Assembly: GCF_038595055.1 (NCBI RefSeq)
Contig: NZ_CP152002.1
Span: 5,314,501 to 5,378,500, forward strand
From: Paenibacillus sp. FSL R7-0345
Lineage (GTDB): Bacteria; Bacillota; Bacilli; Paenibacillales; Paenibacillaceae
Direction: 5' to 3'
DNA length: 64,000 bases
The notes under the pieces are model-generated. The model saw only the letters and a list, made by a program, of their open reading frames with translations, had not been told where the DNA came from and did no database searches. The position numbers were made by a program, and so were the translations under genes. Positions 17,322 through 25,483 of the stretch are shown piece after piece. Each line of letters starts with the position of its first letter. Positions within the stretch are counted from its first letter, which is position 1.

Positions 17322-19547
17322 TTATTTTACGGTAACGGATACGGTCACCGTCTTGTTGTTCCATTTACCCTTGATGGACGTTGTACCTTTGCCCACCGCT
17401 GTAATTGTACCGGAAGCATTCACCTTTGCTACAGAAGGCTTGGAGCTGGTCCAGACTACGCTGCCTGTAACGATAGTTGTTTTGCCTGTATCATACAATG
17501 CTGTCACCACTACACTCTGGGAAGCGCCGGCAGCAAGCGTCAGCTTAGTCTCATTTACAGTCAGCTTGGACAGCTTAGGTACTACGTTAACCTTAACTGT
17601 AGCGGCAATCCCCTGATAGGAGCCGGTCATTGTTGCCGTACCTTCAGTCACAGCTTTAACTGTCGTTCCCTTAACTGTTGCCACGGCAGTGTTGGAAGAT
17701 TCCCAGTTCATCGCACCGGAGAAATTCGCCGATTTGCCGTTGGCAAAATATCCTGTTACCTTGATCGCTTTGGAGGATTTAAGATTCAGATCTACTGTGC
17801 CCGGCTCAACAACGAGCTTCACAACCTTCTGCTCAATCGTTACCGGAACATTGATTGTTTTGTTGGAATAAGTGCCTTTAAGTGTAGCCGACCCTTTGGT
17901 CAGGCCTTTAATTACCTTACCGTTCGCTGTCTGCTTGAGGACCGCATTGGTTCCGGTAATTTCCCAGGTAATAGTGCTTGTAACATCAACCTCTTCCCCA
18001 TTTTCAAGCACTGCGTTTACGGACGGCAATCCCTGTTCTTCACCAATAACGAGACCCAGCGCATCCTCAGGTCCGATCAGCACCAGCACTTTGTTCTGTA
18101 CGGTAACCTTCAGCTCCACGCTCTTGTCACGGATCGGGGAAGAACCGGAAGAAACATTACCCTTCTTGATCTTTCCTGTAAGGGTTACGGTTCCCGCCTT
18201 GACGGCAGACAGCTTGTTATCCTTGATCTCAGCAATGTCCTCGTTAGCCGAGGTCCATTCGATTTCCTGGCTGAGATCCAGCTTCGTTCCGTCCAGCTTC
18301 GTTCCGCTGACCTTCGGCAGGCTGACGCTGTCTGCTGTATAAGCTTCCAGTTCAGACTTATCCAGAGCCAGTTCAGTAATAGTCGGCAGCACGGTTACCT
18401 TCAATGTTTTGCTGACACCAAGGCTCTCTGCTTTAATCACTGCCGAACCGACCGCCTTACCGGTAACCGTTGCTGCTGCTGCATCTTTGGTAACTGTAGC
18501 CGCCAGCAGGTTGTCGGAGGTCCAGGTTGCATCGGAGGACTGATTTTGCTTCGAGTTTACAGCGTTTCTCATCTCCGCTTTTACCGTCAGGCTCTCACCC
18601 AGGAAAAGCGTCTGATCCTCGGAAGGAGTAAGCAGCACTGCCTCATAAGGGGCACGCACATAGACATCCACCGACTTGGATACACCAAGGTATTTTGCTG
18701 TAATTACAGCTTTACCGGAACCTACTACTGTAATGATACCGGCTTCTACTGTTGCTACACTTTCGCTGGAGCTTGTCCATTCGGCCTGATCGGCAATGTC
18801 TTTTTCCGGACTGTTCTCGGTCGCTTTGGTCGCTGCCGTCAGCTCTACCGGATTATCGCCCACCAGCAGTTCAAGCTCCTTAACCGCCACATTGTTTTCT
18901 TTCAGTACAATTGCTGAATAAGGCAGCTCTACCTTGGCTTTAAAAGTAGCAGTAAGCCCTTTGAATTTTGCGGTAATGGTTGCAGTTCCTTCACCCACCA
19001 GCGTGATCTGGCCTTCATCGATAGTCAATACGCCTGTATTGGAACTGCTCCAGTCAGCATCAGCCGAGACATCTTTAACCGAGGCTGCCGATTGTCCCCC
19101 TGTGGCTTTGGCCTTGACCAGCAGTGTTTCTTCGCTGTCACCCAGCTTATAATTTCCGTCAGAGCTGCGCTCCAGGGTCAAATCTTTGAAAGGATGCGTA
19201 ACGGACACCTCAAGGGTAGCTACCGCATTCAGGTATGTAGCGGTAATCATGGCTGTACCGGTATCGACCGGCGTCAGCAATCCGTTGACTACTTTGACTG
19301 CGTTTGTATTTGAGGATACCCAGGTTGAAGCTGCTGTCACATCCTTCTTGGAGGAGGACCCTTCAATGTTGGCATATACTTTAAGCTGTTTAGGGGTTTG
19401 TCCAACGGTAAGCTCCACTTTTGCCGAGCTGTCAAAATCGATCGAGTTCGTATCGCCGGTAGCTGCAAAGACGTTTACCGGAAAAGCTGCGGCAGTAACC
19501 AATATCATAATGAGGAGCATCTTCGTCATTTTCCTGTACACGGTCAT
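17322..19547 (-). CDS. Secreted protein with eight Ig-like Big_2 domains
   Basis: This is a 741-residue exported protein. A signal peptide is clear: basic start MTVYRKMTK, a hydrophobic core, and cleavage likely after NVFAA. The rest is about eight consecutive Ig-like Big_2 modules of 80-100 residues. Each has a W-(T/V/E)-SSN or SSS core (for example STWVSSNTNAV, AEWTSSSESVA, VVWTSSKPSVA) followed by a G-x-(A/T)-x-I-(T/K)-(A/G) strand. I see no enzyme domain, LPxTG sorting signal, SLH repeat or transmembrane anchor, so it may be secreted or bind the wall by another route. The ATG has AAGGAGAG 5 bases upstream. Such domains commonly serve as spacers in adhesins; a role here is not shown. Confidence 0.88.
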   Translation of the reverse strand: MTVYRKMTKMLLIMILVTAAAFPVNVFAATGDTNSIDFDSSAKVELTVGQTPKQLKVYANIEGSSSKKDVTAASTWVSSNTNAVKVVNGLLTPVDTGTAMITATYLNAVATLEVSVTHPFKDLTLERSSDGNYKLGDSEETLLVKAKATGGQSAASVKDVSADADWSSSNTGVLTIDEGQITLVGEGTATITAKFKGLTATFKAKVELPYSAIVLKENNVAVKELELLVGDNPVELTAATKATENSPEKDIADQAEWTSSSESVATVEAGIITVVGSGKAVITAKYLGVSKSVDVYVRAPYEAVLLTPSEDQTLFLGESLTVKAEMRNAVNSKQNQSSDATWTSDNLLAATVTKDAAAATVTGKAVGSAVIKAESLGVSKTLKVTVLPTITELALDKSELEAYTADSVSLPKVSGTKLDGTKLDLSQEIEWTSANEDIAEIKDNKLSAVKAGTVTLTGKIKKGNVSSGSSPIRDKSVELKVTVQNKVLVLIGPEDALGLVIGEEQGLPSVNAVLENGEEVDVTSTITWEITGTNAVLKQTANGKVIKGLTKGSATLKGTYSNKTINVPVTIEQKVVKLVVEPGTVDLNLKSSKAIKVTGYFANGKSANFSGAMNWESSNTAVATVKGTTVKAVTEGTATMTGSYQGIAATVKVNVVPKLSKLTVNETKLTLAAGASQSVVVTALYDTGKTTIVTGSVVWTSSKPSVAKVNASGTITAVGKGTTSIKGKWNNKTVTVSVTVK

Positions 19548-19688
19548 CTGTTCTCTCCTTAGGCAGTAAGTTTATCGGTGGGTATTACCACACTCTTCCA
19601 CTATATCGACAATTACGCCTGAAGTGTTTACCCCATTTTCAGTTAATTTTCAGCTTTCAGCGAATTCGGGACTTTTTAACTAGATAGA

Positions 19689-20126
19689 TTATCCGGTAAA
19701 TGTAAGGTCAAGCATGGACAGCGCCTTTTGCAAAATAGGCACATTATTCGCATACAGCTTGCTCTTTCCCCGCTCCCAGGCAGCGTCCGCTTTATGCCAC
19801 TCCACAGCGTTGATCTCCTCAGTCTGTGCTTTGGTGATCCCGCCCACTGCTTCCACCAGAAAATAATGGACCTCTTTATCCACTGTTCCATAGATATGAT
19901 GCTCAAACGTATATTTTATAACATCAATCGGAGCCTTGATAATGCCGACAGCGCCGGTCTCCTCGCGGATTTCCCGCAGAGCCGTCTCTTCTACCGTTTC
20001 CCCTTCCTCCATCTTGCCTTTGGGCAGCGCCACCTTGCCGTAGCGGTCCAAGATCAGCTGGATCTCCAGACCGGCGCTGCCCCGCCGGTATACCACGCCG
20101 CCCGCTGAAATTTGCTTATGCGCCAT
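19689..20126 (-). CDS. NUDIX hydrolase
   Basis: This 145-residue NUDIX-fold pyrophosphohydrolase has a complete Nudix box from LPKGKMEEGE to REIREETGA, with the metal-binding REXXEE glutamates intact. The rest matches the small MutT/Ap4A-hydrolase-like class. The substrate, a nucleoside diphosphate linked to another group, cannot be set from sequence. The ATG at 20126 has TTAAGGAG 8 bases upstream. It stands alone between the Big_2 gene and a gene-free stretch. Confidence 0.93.
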   Translation of the reverse strand: MAHKQISAGGVVYRRGSAGLEIQLILDRYGKVALPKGKMEEGETVEETALREIREETGAVGIIKAPIDVIKYTFEHHIYGTVDKEVHYFLVEAVGGITKAQTEEINAVEWHKADAAWERGKSKLYANNVPILQKALSMLDLTFTG

Positions 20127-20157
20127 GTTGATAGCTCCTTAACGTATTTGTGATTAT

Positions 20158-20360
20158 AACTTAATTGCACTTTATACAACTATAACGCCTATTTTTCCTC
20201 ACCTCGCCTGTTTAAGTGTACTTTGTACAACTAAAATGCCGCATATTCACCAGATTGAGCTGTTCTGGGCAGATTTAGTTGTACAAACTGCAGTTATATG
20301 CAGCGTACGCGAGTTTTCGTTACTTTTAAGTGTATGGAATGCAGCTATTTGGCCGGATAG
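20158..20360. repeat. Cluster of short imperfect direct and inverted repeats
   Basis: A ~25-base motif recurs here. Copies appear at about 20160-20187 (TTGCACTTTATACAACTATA), 20211-20240 (AGTGTACTTTGTACAACTAA) and, inverted, 20271-20297 (TTTAGTTGTACAAACTGCAG). A more diverged copy lies at 20324-20353 (AAGTGTATGGAATGCAGCTA). The spacing is roughly 50-60 bases. The pattern suggests a small interspersed repeat family rather than a gene. No open frame of note crosses it. Confidence 0.55.
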
Positions 20361-20716
20361 AGAAGGGCAGCAGCAGACTGTTCGCCGAAATGGCCAGTGT
20401 TACCCTAACTGCATATATCAGCCAGGCAGATGAGCTAGTTAGATGAGCCAGGGTAAACTTGTTTCCGGAGATCCGCCCCCCCCTTGCATAATCCTTACCC
20501 TTTCTTCAGTGCTTCAAGCGCGGCATTCTGCTCCGGGCCTTCCGCGCCGGCATATACTTAGTCCAACCACGTCACCCCAAATAGCAACAAGGATTTCATC
20601 TCCCGGACGGGAAAGGAAATCCTTGCTGAATACGCGATATATTAATAGAAAACATACTCCAACTTACCGGAGTGTCCACTCCCAGAAGCTTTCACGCTGC
20701 ATCCGTCTCCTGTCTG
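20361..20716. other. Gene-free stretch downstream of mtaB
   Basis: No intact gene is visible. It contains a C-homopolymer near 20476 and a hairpin with a perfect 10-bp stem (CAAGGATTTC 20588-20597 / GAAATCCTTG 20616-20625) without a T-tract. On the minus strand, about 20516-20575 encodes a protein-like C-terminal tail (YAGAEGPEQNAALEALKKG, then stop) with a stop just upstream, possibly the last trace of a lost gene. Confidence 0.4.
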
Positions 20717-22060
20717 CTAGTTCGCAGTCTGGTGGAGTGCGGTGCGGCTGACGCCGACCAGCTCGCCCTTACATTCGTTAATGCCCGCTTCGGTAATCTT
20801 CACCTGGCAGAGCTCGCCCTGCAGCGAATCGTCGCCGCCGAAGAACACCTGCAGGTAGTTGTCGCTGAAGCCGTGCTGAATGCTGCGGCCCGGCGCGTCC
20901 TTGGCTGAGCGCTCGGCAATGACCGAGACGGTCTTGCCGACGAAGTTGTGGGCATAAGCCAGCTGCATCTCCTCGGAGAGGTCGATCAGCTGCTGTACGC
21001 GCGCATTTTTAATCTCCTCGTCCACCTGGTTCAGCATCCGTGCGGCCGGAGTACCCGTCCGCTTGGAATACGGGAACACATGCATTTCGGAGTAATTTAC
21101 GGCCTTCATGAAGTCGTATCCGGCGCGGAACATTTCTTCCGTCTCGCCCGGGAAGCCGACGATAACGTCCGTAGTGATGCCTACATCCGGCATGGCCTGG
21201 CGGATCAGCTGCATTTTGGCGTAATATTCCTCAGTCGTATACTTGCGGCGCATCGTTTTGAGCACCTCGTTATGGCCGGCCTGCAGCGGAATATGCAAAT
21301 GGCGGCACATTTTGGAGCTGCGGTTCAGCACTTCGAACAGCTTCTCATCGATCTGGCTCGCTTCAATCGAGCTGATCCGTACGCGTTCTAGACCGTCCAC
21401 CTTGTCCAGCTCCCAGAGCAGGTCAGCCAGGCGGTAGTTGTCCAGATCATCGCCGTAGCCGCCGGTATGAATACCGGTCAGTACGAATTCCTTGTATCCC
21501 GCCTCAACCAGCTGGTGCGCCTGGGCTACAATCGATTTCGGATCACGGCTGCGCGACAGCCCGCGCGACCATGGAATGATGCAGAACGTGCAGAAGTTGT
21601 TGCAGCCGTCCTGGATTTTCATGAAGGCCCGCGTCCGGTCAGCAAAGCCCGGCACATCCATTTCCTCAAATTCACGCGTCTTCATAATGTTGCGCACCGC
21701 GTTAACAGGCTGGCGCGACTCCTGAATGTTCTTGACGTGAGTCATAATATGCTCACGGTCCTGGTTGCCGATGACCAGATCGACGCCGGGAATATCCAGA
21801 ATCTCGCCCGGTGAAGTCTGCGCGTAGCAGCCCGTTACAGCGACAATCGCTTCCGGGTTGCGGCGTACGGCCCTGCGGATCATCTGCCGGCTCTTTTTGT
21901 CACCAGTATTCGTTACCGTACAGGTGTTGATCAGGTATACATCGGCGTTCCCCTCGAAATCTACCTGCTCGTAGCCTTCATTTTTGAAAAGCTGCCAGAT
22001 GGCTTCAGTGTCATAGAAATTCACTTTACAACCTAAAGTATAAAATGCTACGGATGGCAT
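20717..22060 (-). CDS. mtaB: tRNA t6A37 C2-methylthiotransferase MtaB
   Basis: MtaB is a radical SAM enzyme that adds a methylthio group to N6-threonylcarbamoyladenosine-37 of tRNA, giving ms2t6A. It has 447 residues. Three N-terminal cluster cysteines lie in LGCKVN, NTCTVTN and TGCYAQT. The radical SAM motif is CNNFCTFCIIPWSRG, the CxxxCxxC form. A C-terminal TRAM-like domain follows. The ATG sits 3 bases past the rsmE stop, with GGGGGGAG upstream, so it is the last gene of prmA - S2P - rsmE - mtaB. It is the counterpart of B. subtilis yqeV, and order and neighbours match Bacillus apart from the inserted protease gene. Confidence 0.95.
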   Translation of the reverse strand: MPSVAFYTLGCKVNFYDTEAIWQLFKNEGYEQVDFEGNADVYLINTCTVTNTGDKKSRQMIRRAVRRNPEAIVAVTGCYAQTSPGEILDIPGVDLVIGNQDREHIMTHVKNIQESRQPVNAVRNIMKTREFEEMDVPGFADRTRAFMKIQDGCNNFCTFCIIPWSRGLSRSRDPKSIVAQAHQLVEAGYKEFVLTGIHTGGYGDDLDNYRLADLLWELDKVDGLERVRISSIEASQIDEKLFEVLNRSSKMCRHLHIPLQAGHNEVLKTMRRKYTTEEYYAKMQLIRQAMPDVGITTDVIVGFPGETEEMFRAGYDFMKAVNYSEMHVFPYSKRTGTPAARMLNQVDEEIKNARVQQLIDLSEEMQLAYAHNFVGKTVSVIAERSAKDAPGRSIQHGFSDNYLQVFFGGDDSLQGELCQVKITEAGINECKGELVGVSRTALHQTAN

Positions 22061-22063
22061 TGC

Positions 22064-22828
22064 TTAAGCTCCCCCCATTTCTCCGGATTCATATAAAATA
22101 CAGGCTGCAGCAACCATACCGGCTGTCTCGCAGCGCAGAATTCGCCGTCCAAGCCCTACAGATACCGCCCCGGCAGCTTCTGCCGCCTGGCACTCCTCCG
22201 GACTGAACCCGCCTTCAGGACCGACAACAACCAGCACCTTGCCCTGGGATCCGTCAGGCAATCCGGCAATCCATGGTGCGGCGGAGGTGCGCAGCTGCAA
22301 GCCTTCTTCTTTTTCATAACAGAAATAGACGGCATCGTATCCGCTGAAGCTCTGAAGCAGCTGCTTCCAGCTGAGCGGAGAATGAACCTCCGGAATGATA
22401 TTACGGTGCGCCTGCTCGGCAGCCTCTTTACAGATCTTGCGCCAGCGCTCCAGCCGCTTGCTCTCCTTGCGCTCATCGTACTGCACAATGGTACGCTCCG
22501 AGAGGAACGGGACAAAGGCTACAGCACCGATCTCAGTGCATTTCTGGATTACCGTCTCCAGCTTGTCGCCCTTGGGCAGACTCTGGGCTATCGTAACCTG
22601 GATGCGCGGCTCATGCGTCATCTCAAGCAGCTCCACAATATTCACGACAACCTCGCCGATTTCAATCGAAGCAATCTCTGTCAGAGCCTCACGGGACACG
22701 CCGTCGCTGACAATCAGTTTATCCCCGGCCTTCCCGCGCATCACCTTGGCAATATGGCGTGCATCTTCACCGCCAATGCTCACCTGCTCTGCGCCAAACT
22801 GCTCCGGGCTTACGAAATAACGCTGCAT
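22064..22828 (-). CDS. rsmE: 16S rRNA (uracil1498-N3)-methyltransferase RsmE
   Basis: RsmE methylates U1498 of 16S rRNA. It is a 254-residue SPOUT-fold enzyme. The N-terminal PUA-like part begins MQRYFVSPEQF. The SAM-binding knot carries VVGPEGGFSPEE and GLGRRILRCETA, both family hallmarks. It is the counterpart of B. subtilis yqeU and sits directly upstream of mtaB in the same transcript. Confidence 0.95.
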   Translation of the reverse strand: MQRYFVSPEQFGAEQVSIGGEDARHIAKVMRGKAGDKLIVSDGVSREALTEIASIEIGEVVVNIVELLEMTHEPRIQVTIAQSLPKGDKLETVIQKCTEIGAVAFVPFLSERTIVQYDERKESKRLERWRKICKEAAEQAHRNIIPEVHSPLSWKQLLQSFSGYDAVYFCYEKEEGLQLRTSAAPWIAGLPDGSQGKVLVVVGPEGGFSPEECQAAEAAGAVSVGLGRRILRCETAGMVAAACILYESGEMGGA

Positions 22829-22910
22829 AGTTTAGCCTCATCCTCTTGATTATTCATTGAAAAAAACACGTTCCATCATACAACGTTTGTCCGCCTGTGA
22901 CCAGTCCCAG

Positions 22911-23603
22911 TTACAATCCGGAGTATCCGAACAGGCTGAGGAACATATTAATGAAGTCATTTGCAATTTGCAGTGCCCATACATTAAGCGGTGTAATCGT
23001 ATAAGCTCTCAATCCGGGAATAAAGATAATCAGCAGGAAAATAAAGACCGTCCACTGCTCATACTGCTGCAGCTTGCCGCGGATCGGACGCGGGGCAATA
23101 TCCTCCAAAATCCGGTAGCCGTCAAGCGGAGGCAGCGGGATCAGGTTAAACAGGAACAGGAAGAAATTGAACGGGATGAACATGCCGAAGAACCAGTAAA
23201 AGGCTCTCAGCAGCTGCTCGTTCTGAATCGAATCCACAACTCCGGTACCAATCAGAGCAGAGTAAATCAGCGCCCCGATAATTCCGAGCAGGAAGTTGCT
23301 CAGCGGTCCGGCTGCCGACACGACGATTCCCATCAGCCGCGGACGGCTGAAGTTGTCCCGGTTCACCGGAACCGGACGCGCCCAGCCGAACCCGGCGATG
23401 AGCAGCAGGATAATCCCGAACAGATCAAAATGGACCGCTGGATTCAGCGTCATGCGGCCAAGCAGCCTGGCCGTCGGATCACCGAATTTGTTGGCAAAGT
23501 AAGCATGCGCGAACTCATGCACAGTGAAAGCAATGACGATTGTAATCAGGAAAAACGGAAGCTGCTGCAGGGGATATACTAATATATCATTTAAAAAATC
23601 CAT
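22911..23603 (-). CDS. Site-2 protease family zinc metalloprotease (M50)
   Basis: This 230-residue integral membrane protein has the zinc motif HEFAH (AFTVHEFAHAYFANKFGD) in its first third. A second metal-site region, NLIPLPPLDGYRI, carries the conserved Asp of M50 proteases. About five to six hydrophobic segments are visible, and there is no PDZ domain. This is the minimal YwhC/rhomboid-adjacent S2P form, not RseP. The substrate is unknown. It lies 2 bases from prmA and 82 bases from rsmE, apparently co-transcribed, an insertion relative to the B. subtilis order prmA-rsmE-mtaB. Confidence 0.92.
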   Translation of the reverse strand: MDFLNDILVYPLQQLPFFLITIVIAFTVHEFAHAYFANKFGDPTARLLGRMTLNPAVHFDLFGIILLLIAGFGWARPVPVNRDNFSRPRLMGIVVSAAGPLSNFLLGIIGALIYSALIGTGVVDSIQNEQLLRAFYWFFGMFIPFNFFLFLFNLIPLPPLDGYRILEDIAPRPIRGKLQQYEQWTVFIFLLIIFIPGLRAYTITPLNVWALQIANDFINMFLSLFGYSGL

Positions 23604-23605
23604 CT

Positions 23606-24655
23606 CTACCTCTTTCCGGCTGTAATGGCCACCCAGTCTTCTTCACGGGTAATTTCAATAATTTCAAAACCGGAAGCCTCCAGCGCCTGCGACACGAGAC
23701 CTTCCTTATCCTTATAAATACCGGAGGTAATATAGAGTCCGCCCGGCTGCAGTGCACGGAACACATCATCCGTGAACAGCACAAGAATCTCCGCCAGTAT
23801 ATTGGCGACGATAAGCTTCACAGGCAGTGTAACGCCAAGGCTGGCATCTGCCGGTTCAGCTTTCTCTGCTGCTCCGGTATAGCCGGGTCTTGCCGCAGGC
23901 CACATGTCCCCTGCCGCAGTATCCGCTGCACCTTCGCCGCCGAGCAGTGTCAGCAGATCGCTTTCTTTTACCGTAACCGAACCCTGCAGTTTGTTAAGCT
24001 CCACATTCTCCCGTGCACTTTCGACAGCGACCGGGTCAAGATCAAGCGCCAGCACATTGCCCGCGCCAAGCAGAACCGCACCTACCGCCAGAATGCCGGA
24101 GCCGGTTCCCACGTCGATAACCTCTTCACCGCCGCTGATATGCTTCTCCAGCGCACGCAGACACAGCGCCGTAGTCGGATGCGTTCCAGTGCCGAAGGCC
24201 ATGCCGGGATCAATTTCGATAATCTTTTCATCCGGACTGGCTGGTGTATATTCTTCCCAGGTCGGTTTGATCGTCAGACGGTCCGACACGCGCAGCGGCT
24301 TGAAGTAGGCCTTCCAGGCGTGAGCCCATTCCTCATCATCTACCGTTTTCCAGGAGATCAGCGCTTTGCCGGGATCAATCCCGAACTCACGCAGCTCCTC
24401 AACCCGCGGGGCTACCTCCTTGATGACCTCTTCCATTGATACATTTTCGGCATAGTAGCCTTTTATTACAGCCTCACCGGGGGGGATATCGTTCAGCGGC
24501 TCATCGTACAGTTCACCGTAACGGGTATTTCTGACTTTATCAAGTGTTCCCGATTCTTCAATAGAAACACCGCCTGCTCCGGCTTCATACAGCAGATTGG
24601 ATATCATCTCCTGCGCCTCTTCTGTTGTATGTACCGTCAGTTCGTGCCATAACAT
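23606..24655 (-). CDS. prmA: Ribosomal protein L11 methyltransferase PrmA
   Basis: PrmA trimethylates ribosomal protein L11. It has 349 residues. The N-terminal L11-recognition domain begins MLWHELTVHTTEEAQEMI. The SAM motif is DVGTGSGILAVGAVLLG and is followed by LDLDPVAVESA. The catalytic-region motif is IVANILAEIL. An Ala/Gly/Pro-rich insertion at roughly residues 236-275 makes it about 35 residues longer than typical. In Bacillus prmA follows dnaJ directly, but here the nearest upstream gene is tag and dnaJ is about 33 kb away. It therefore needs its own promoter. A TATACT lies at 24707-24702, without a clear -35. Confidence 0.95.
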   Translation of the reverse strand: MLWHELTVHTTEEAQEMISNLLYEAGAGGVSIEESGTLDKVRNTRYGELYDEPLNDIPPGEAVIKGYYAENVSMEEVIKEVAPRVEELREFGIDPGKALISWKTVDDEEWAHAWKAYFKPLRVSDRLTIKPTWEEYTPASPDEKIIEIDPGMAFGTGTHPTTALCLRALEKHISGGEEVIDVGTGSGILAVGAVLLGAGNVLALDLDPVAVESARENVELNKLQGSVTVKESDLLTLLGGEGAADTAAGDMWPAARPGYTGAAEKAEPADASLGVTLPVKLIVANILAEILVLFTDDVFRALQPGGLYITSGIYKDKEGLVSQALEASGFEIIEITREEDWVAITAGKR

Positions 24656-24763
24656 GTGTGTGGGTCCTCCTAAAATATAATCCAGTTATTCAACTTTTAT
24701 CAGTATACCATTTCTATTGCAGGTAGCGCCAAAACTACACTTTCTATACAAATACGCGGTTTA

Positions 24764-25327
24764 TTATTCCCGGCAAAAGCAGTCCAGCGTATGATCATTC
24801 ACCATACCGGAAGCCTGCATAAAAGCATAACAAATCGTAGAGCCGATGAACTTCATACCCTTCTTTTTTAGCGCTTTGCTCATAGAATCAGACTGCGCCG
24901 TTGTTGCCGGAACCTCTGCCCGCATCTTCCACTCATTAACGACCGGTTCTCCGCCCGCAAAACTCCACAGATATTCGGAAAAGCTGCCCTCTTCCCGGCA
25001 AATCTCATGATAGACCTTCGCATTCTGCACAATGGCATTAACTTTGAGGCGGTTGCGGATGATTCCGCTGTCCTGCATCAGTGCTTCTATTTTCACATCG
25101 TCATAATGGATGATAACGTGCGGATCAAATCCGTCGAACACTTCACGGTAATGCTCCCGCTTCTTCAGTACCGTATACCAGCTAAGCCCGGCCTGCATGC
25201 CCTCCAGCATCAGCAGCTCGAACAGCTTCTGATCATCATAGAGGGGGCTGCCCCATTCTTTATCATGATAGTCAATATACAGCGGATCATCATTAACCCA
25301 GGCACAGCGTGTTATTTGTTTGTCCAA
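24764..25327 (-). CDS. tag: DNA-3-methyladenine glycosylase I
   Basis: Tag removes 3-methyladenine from alkylated DNA to start base excision repair. It has 187 residues and a helix-hairpin-helix fold. Hallmarks are RCAWVNDDPLYIDYHDKEWG at the start and LMLEGMQAGLSW around the substrate pocket, plus the C-terminal DHTLDCFC. The N-terminal Cys and the late His and Cys are the structural zinc ligands. The start is a TTG with GGGAGAG 4 bases upstream. It appears monocistronic. Confidence 0.95.
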   Translation of the reverse strand: MDKQITRCAWVNDDPLYIDYHDKEWGSPLYDDQKLFELLMLEGMQAGLSWYTVLKKREHYREVFDGFDPHVIIHYDDVKIEALMQDSGIIRNRLKVNAIVQNAKVYHEICREEGSFSEYLWSFAGGEPVVNEWKMRAEVPATTAQSDSMSKALKKKGMKFIGSTICYAFMQASGMVNDHTLDCFCRE

Positions 25328-25415
25328 GTTACTCTCTCCCTTTGGCTTCTGTCCTGCAAGGATAAAGGATCAGGCCGCAAAAAGCTACCCCGGTTTCATC
25401 GGCTGCAAAAAATGC

Positions 25416-25449
25416 AAAAACGCCCGCCCCTGCTGCCAGGGTACGGACG
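25416..25449 (-). terminator. Terminator after the sigma/DUF4179 pair
   Basis: On the minus strand an imperfect GC-rich hairpin with a CCTGGCAGCAGG apex is followed by TTTTTGCATTTTTT. It lies 35 bases past the DUF4179 gene stop. Confidence 0.75.
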
Positions 25450-25483
25450 GCTCATCTTATTTTACCTGATATAAAAGCACTGG

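Noticed and set aside
20516..20575. Small gene ending EALKKG on the minus strand
   Set aside because: A stop lies just upstream and no start or ribosome binding site is available; at most a remnant tail.
24690..24735. Promoter for prmA (TATACT at 24707-24702)
   Set aside because: The best -35 candidate, TTGGCG, is 19 bases away; too weak to annotate as a site.
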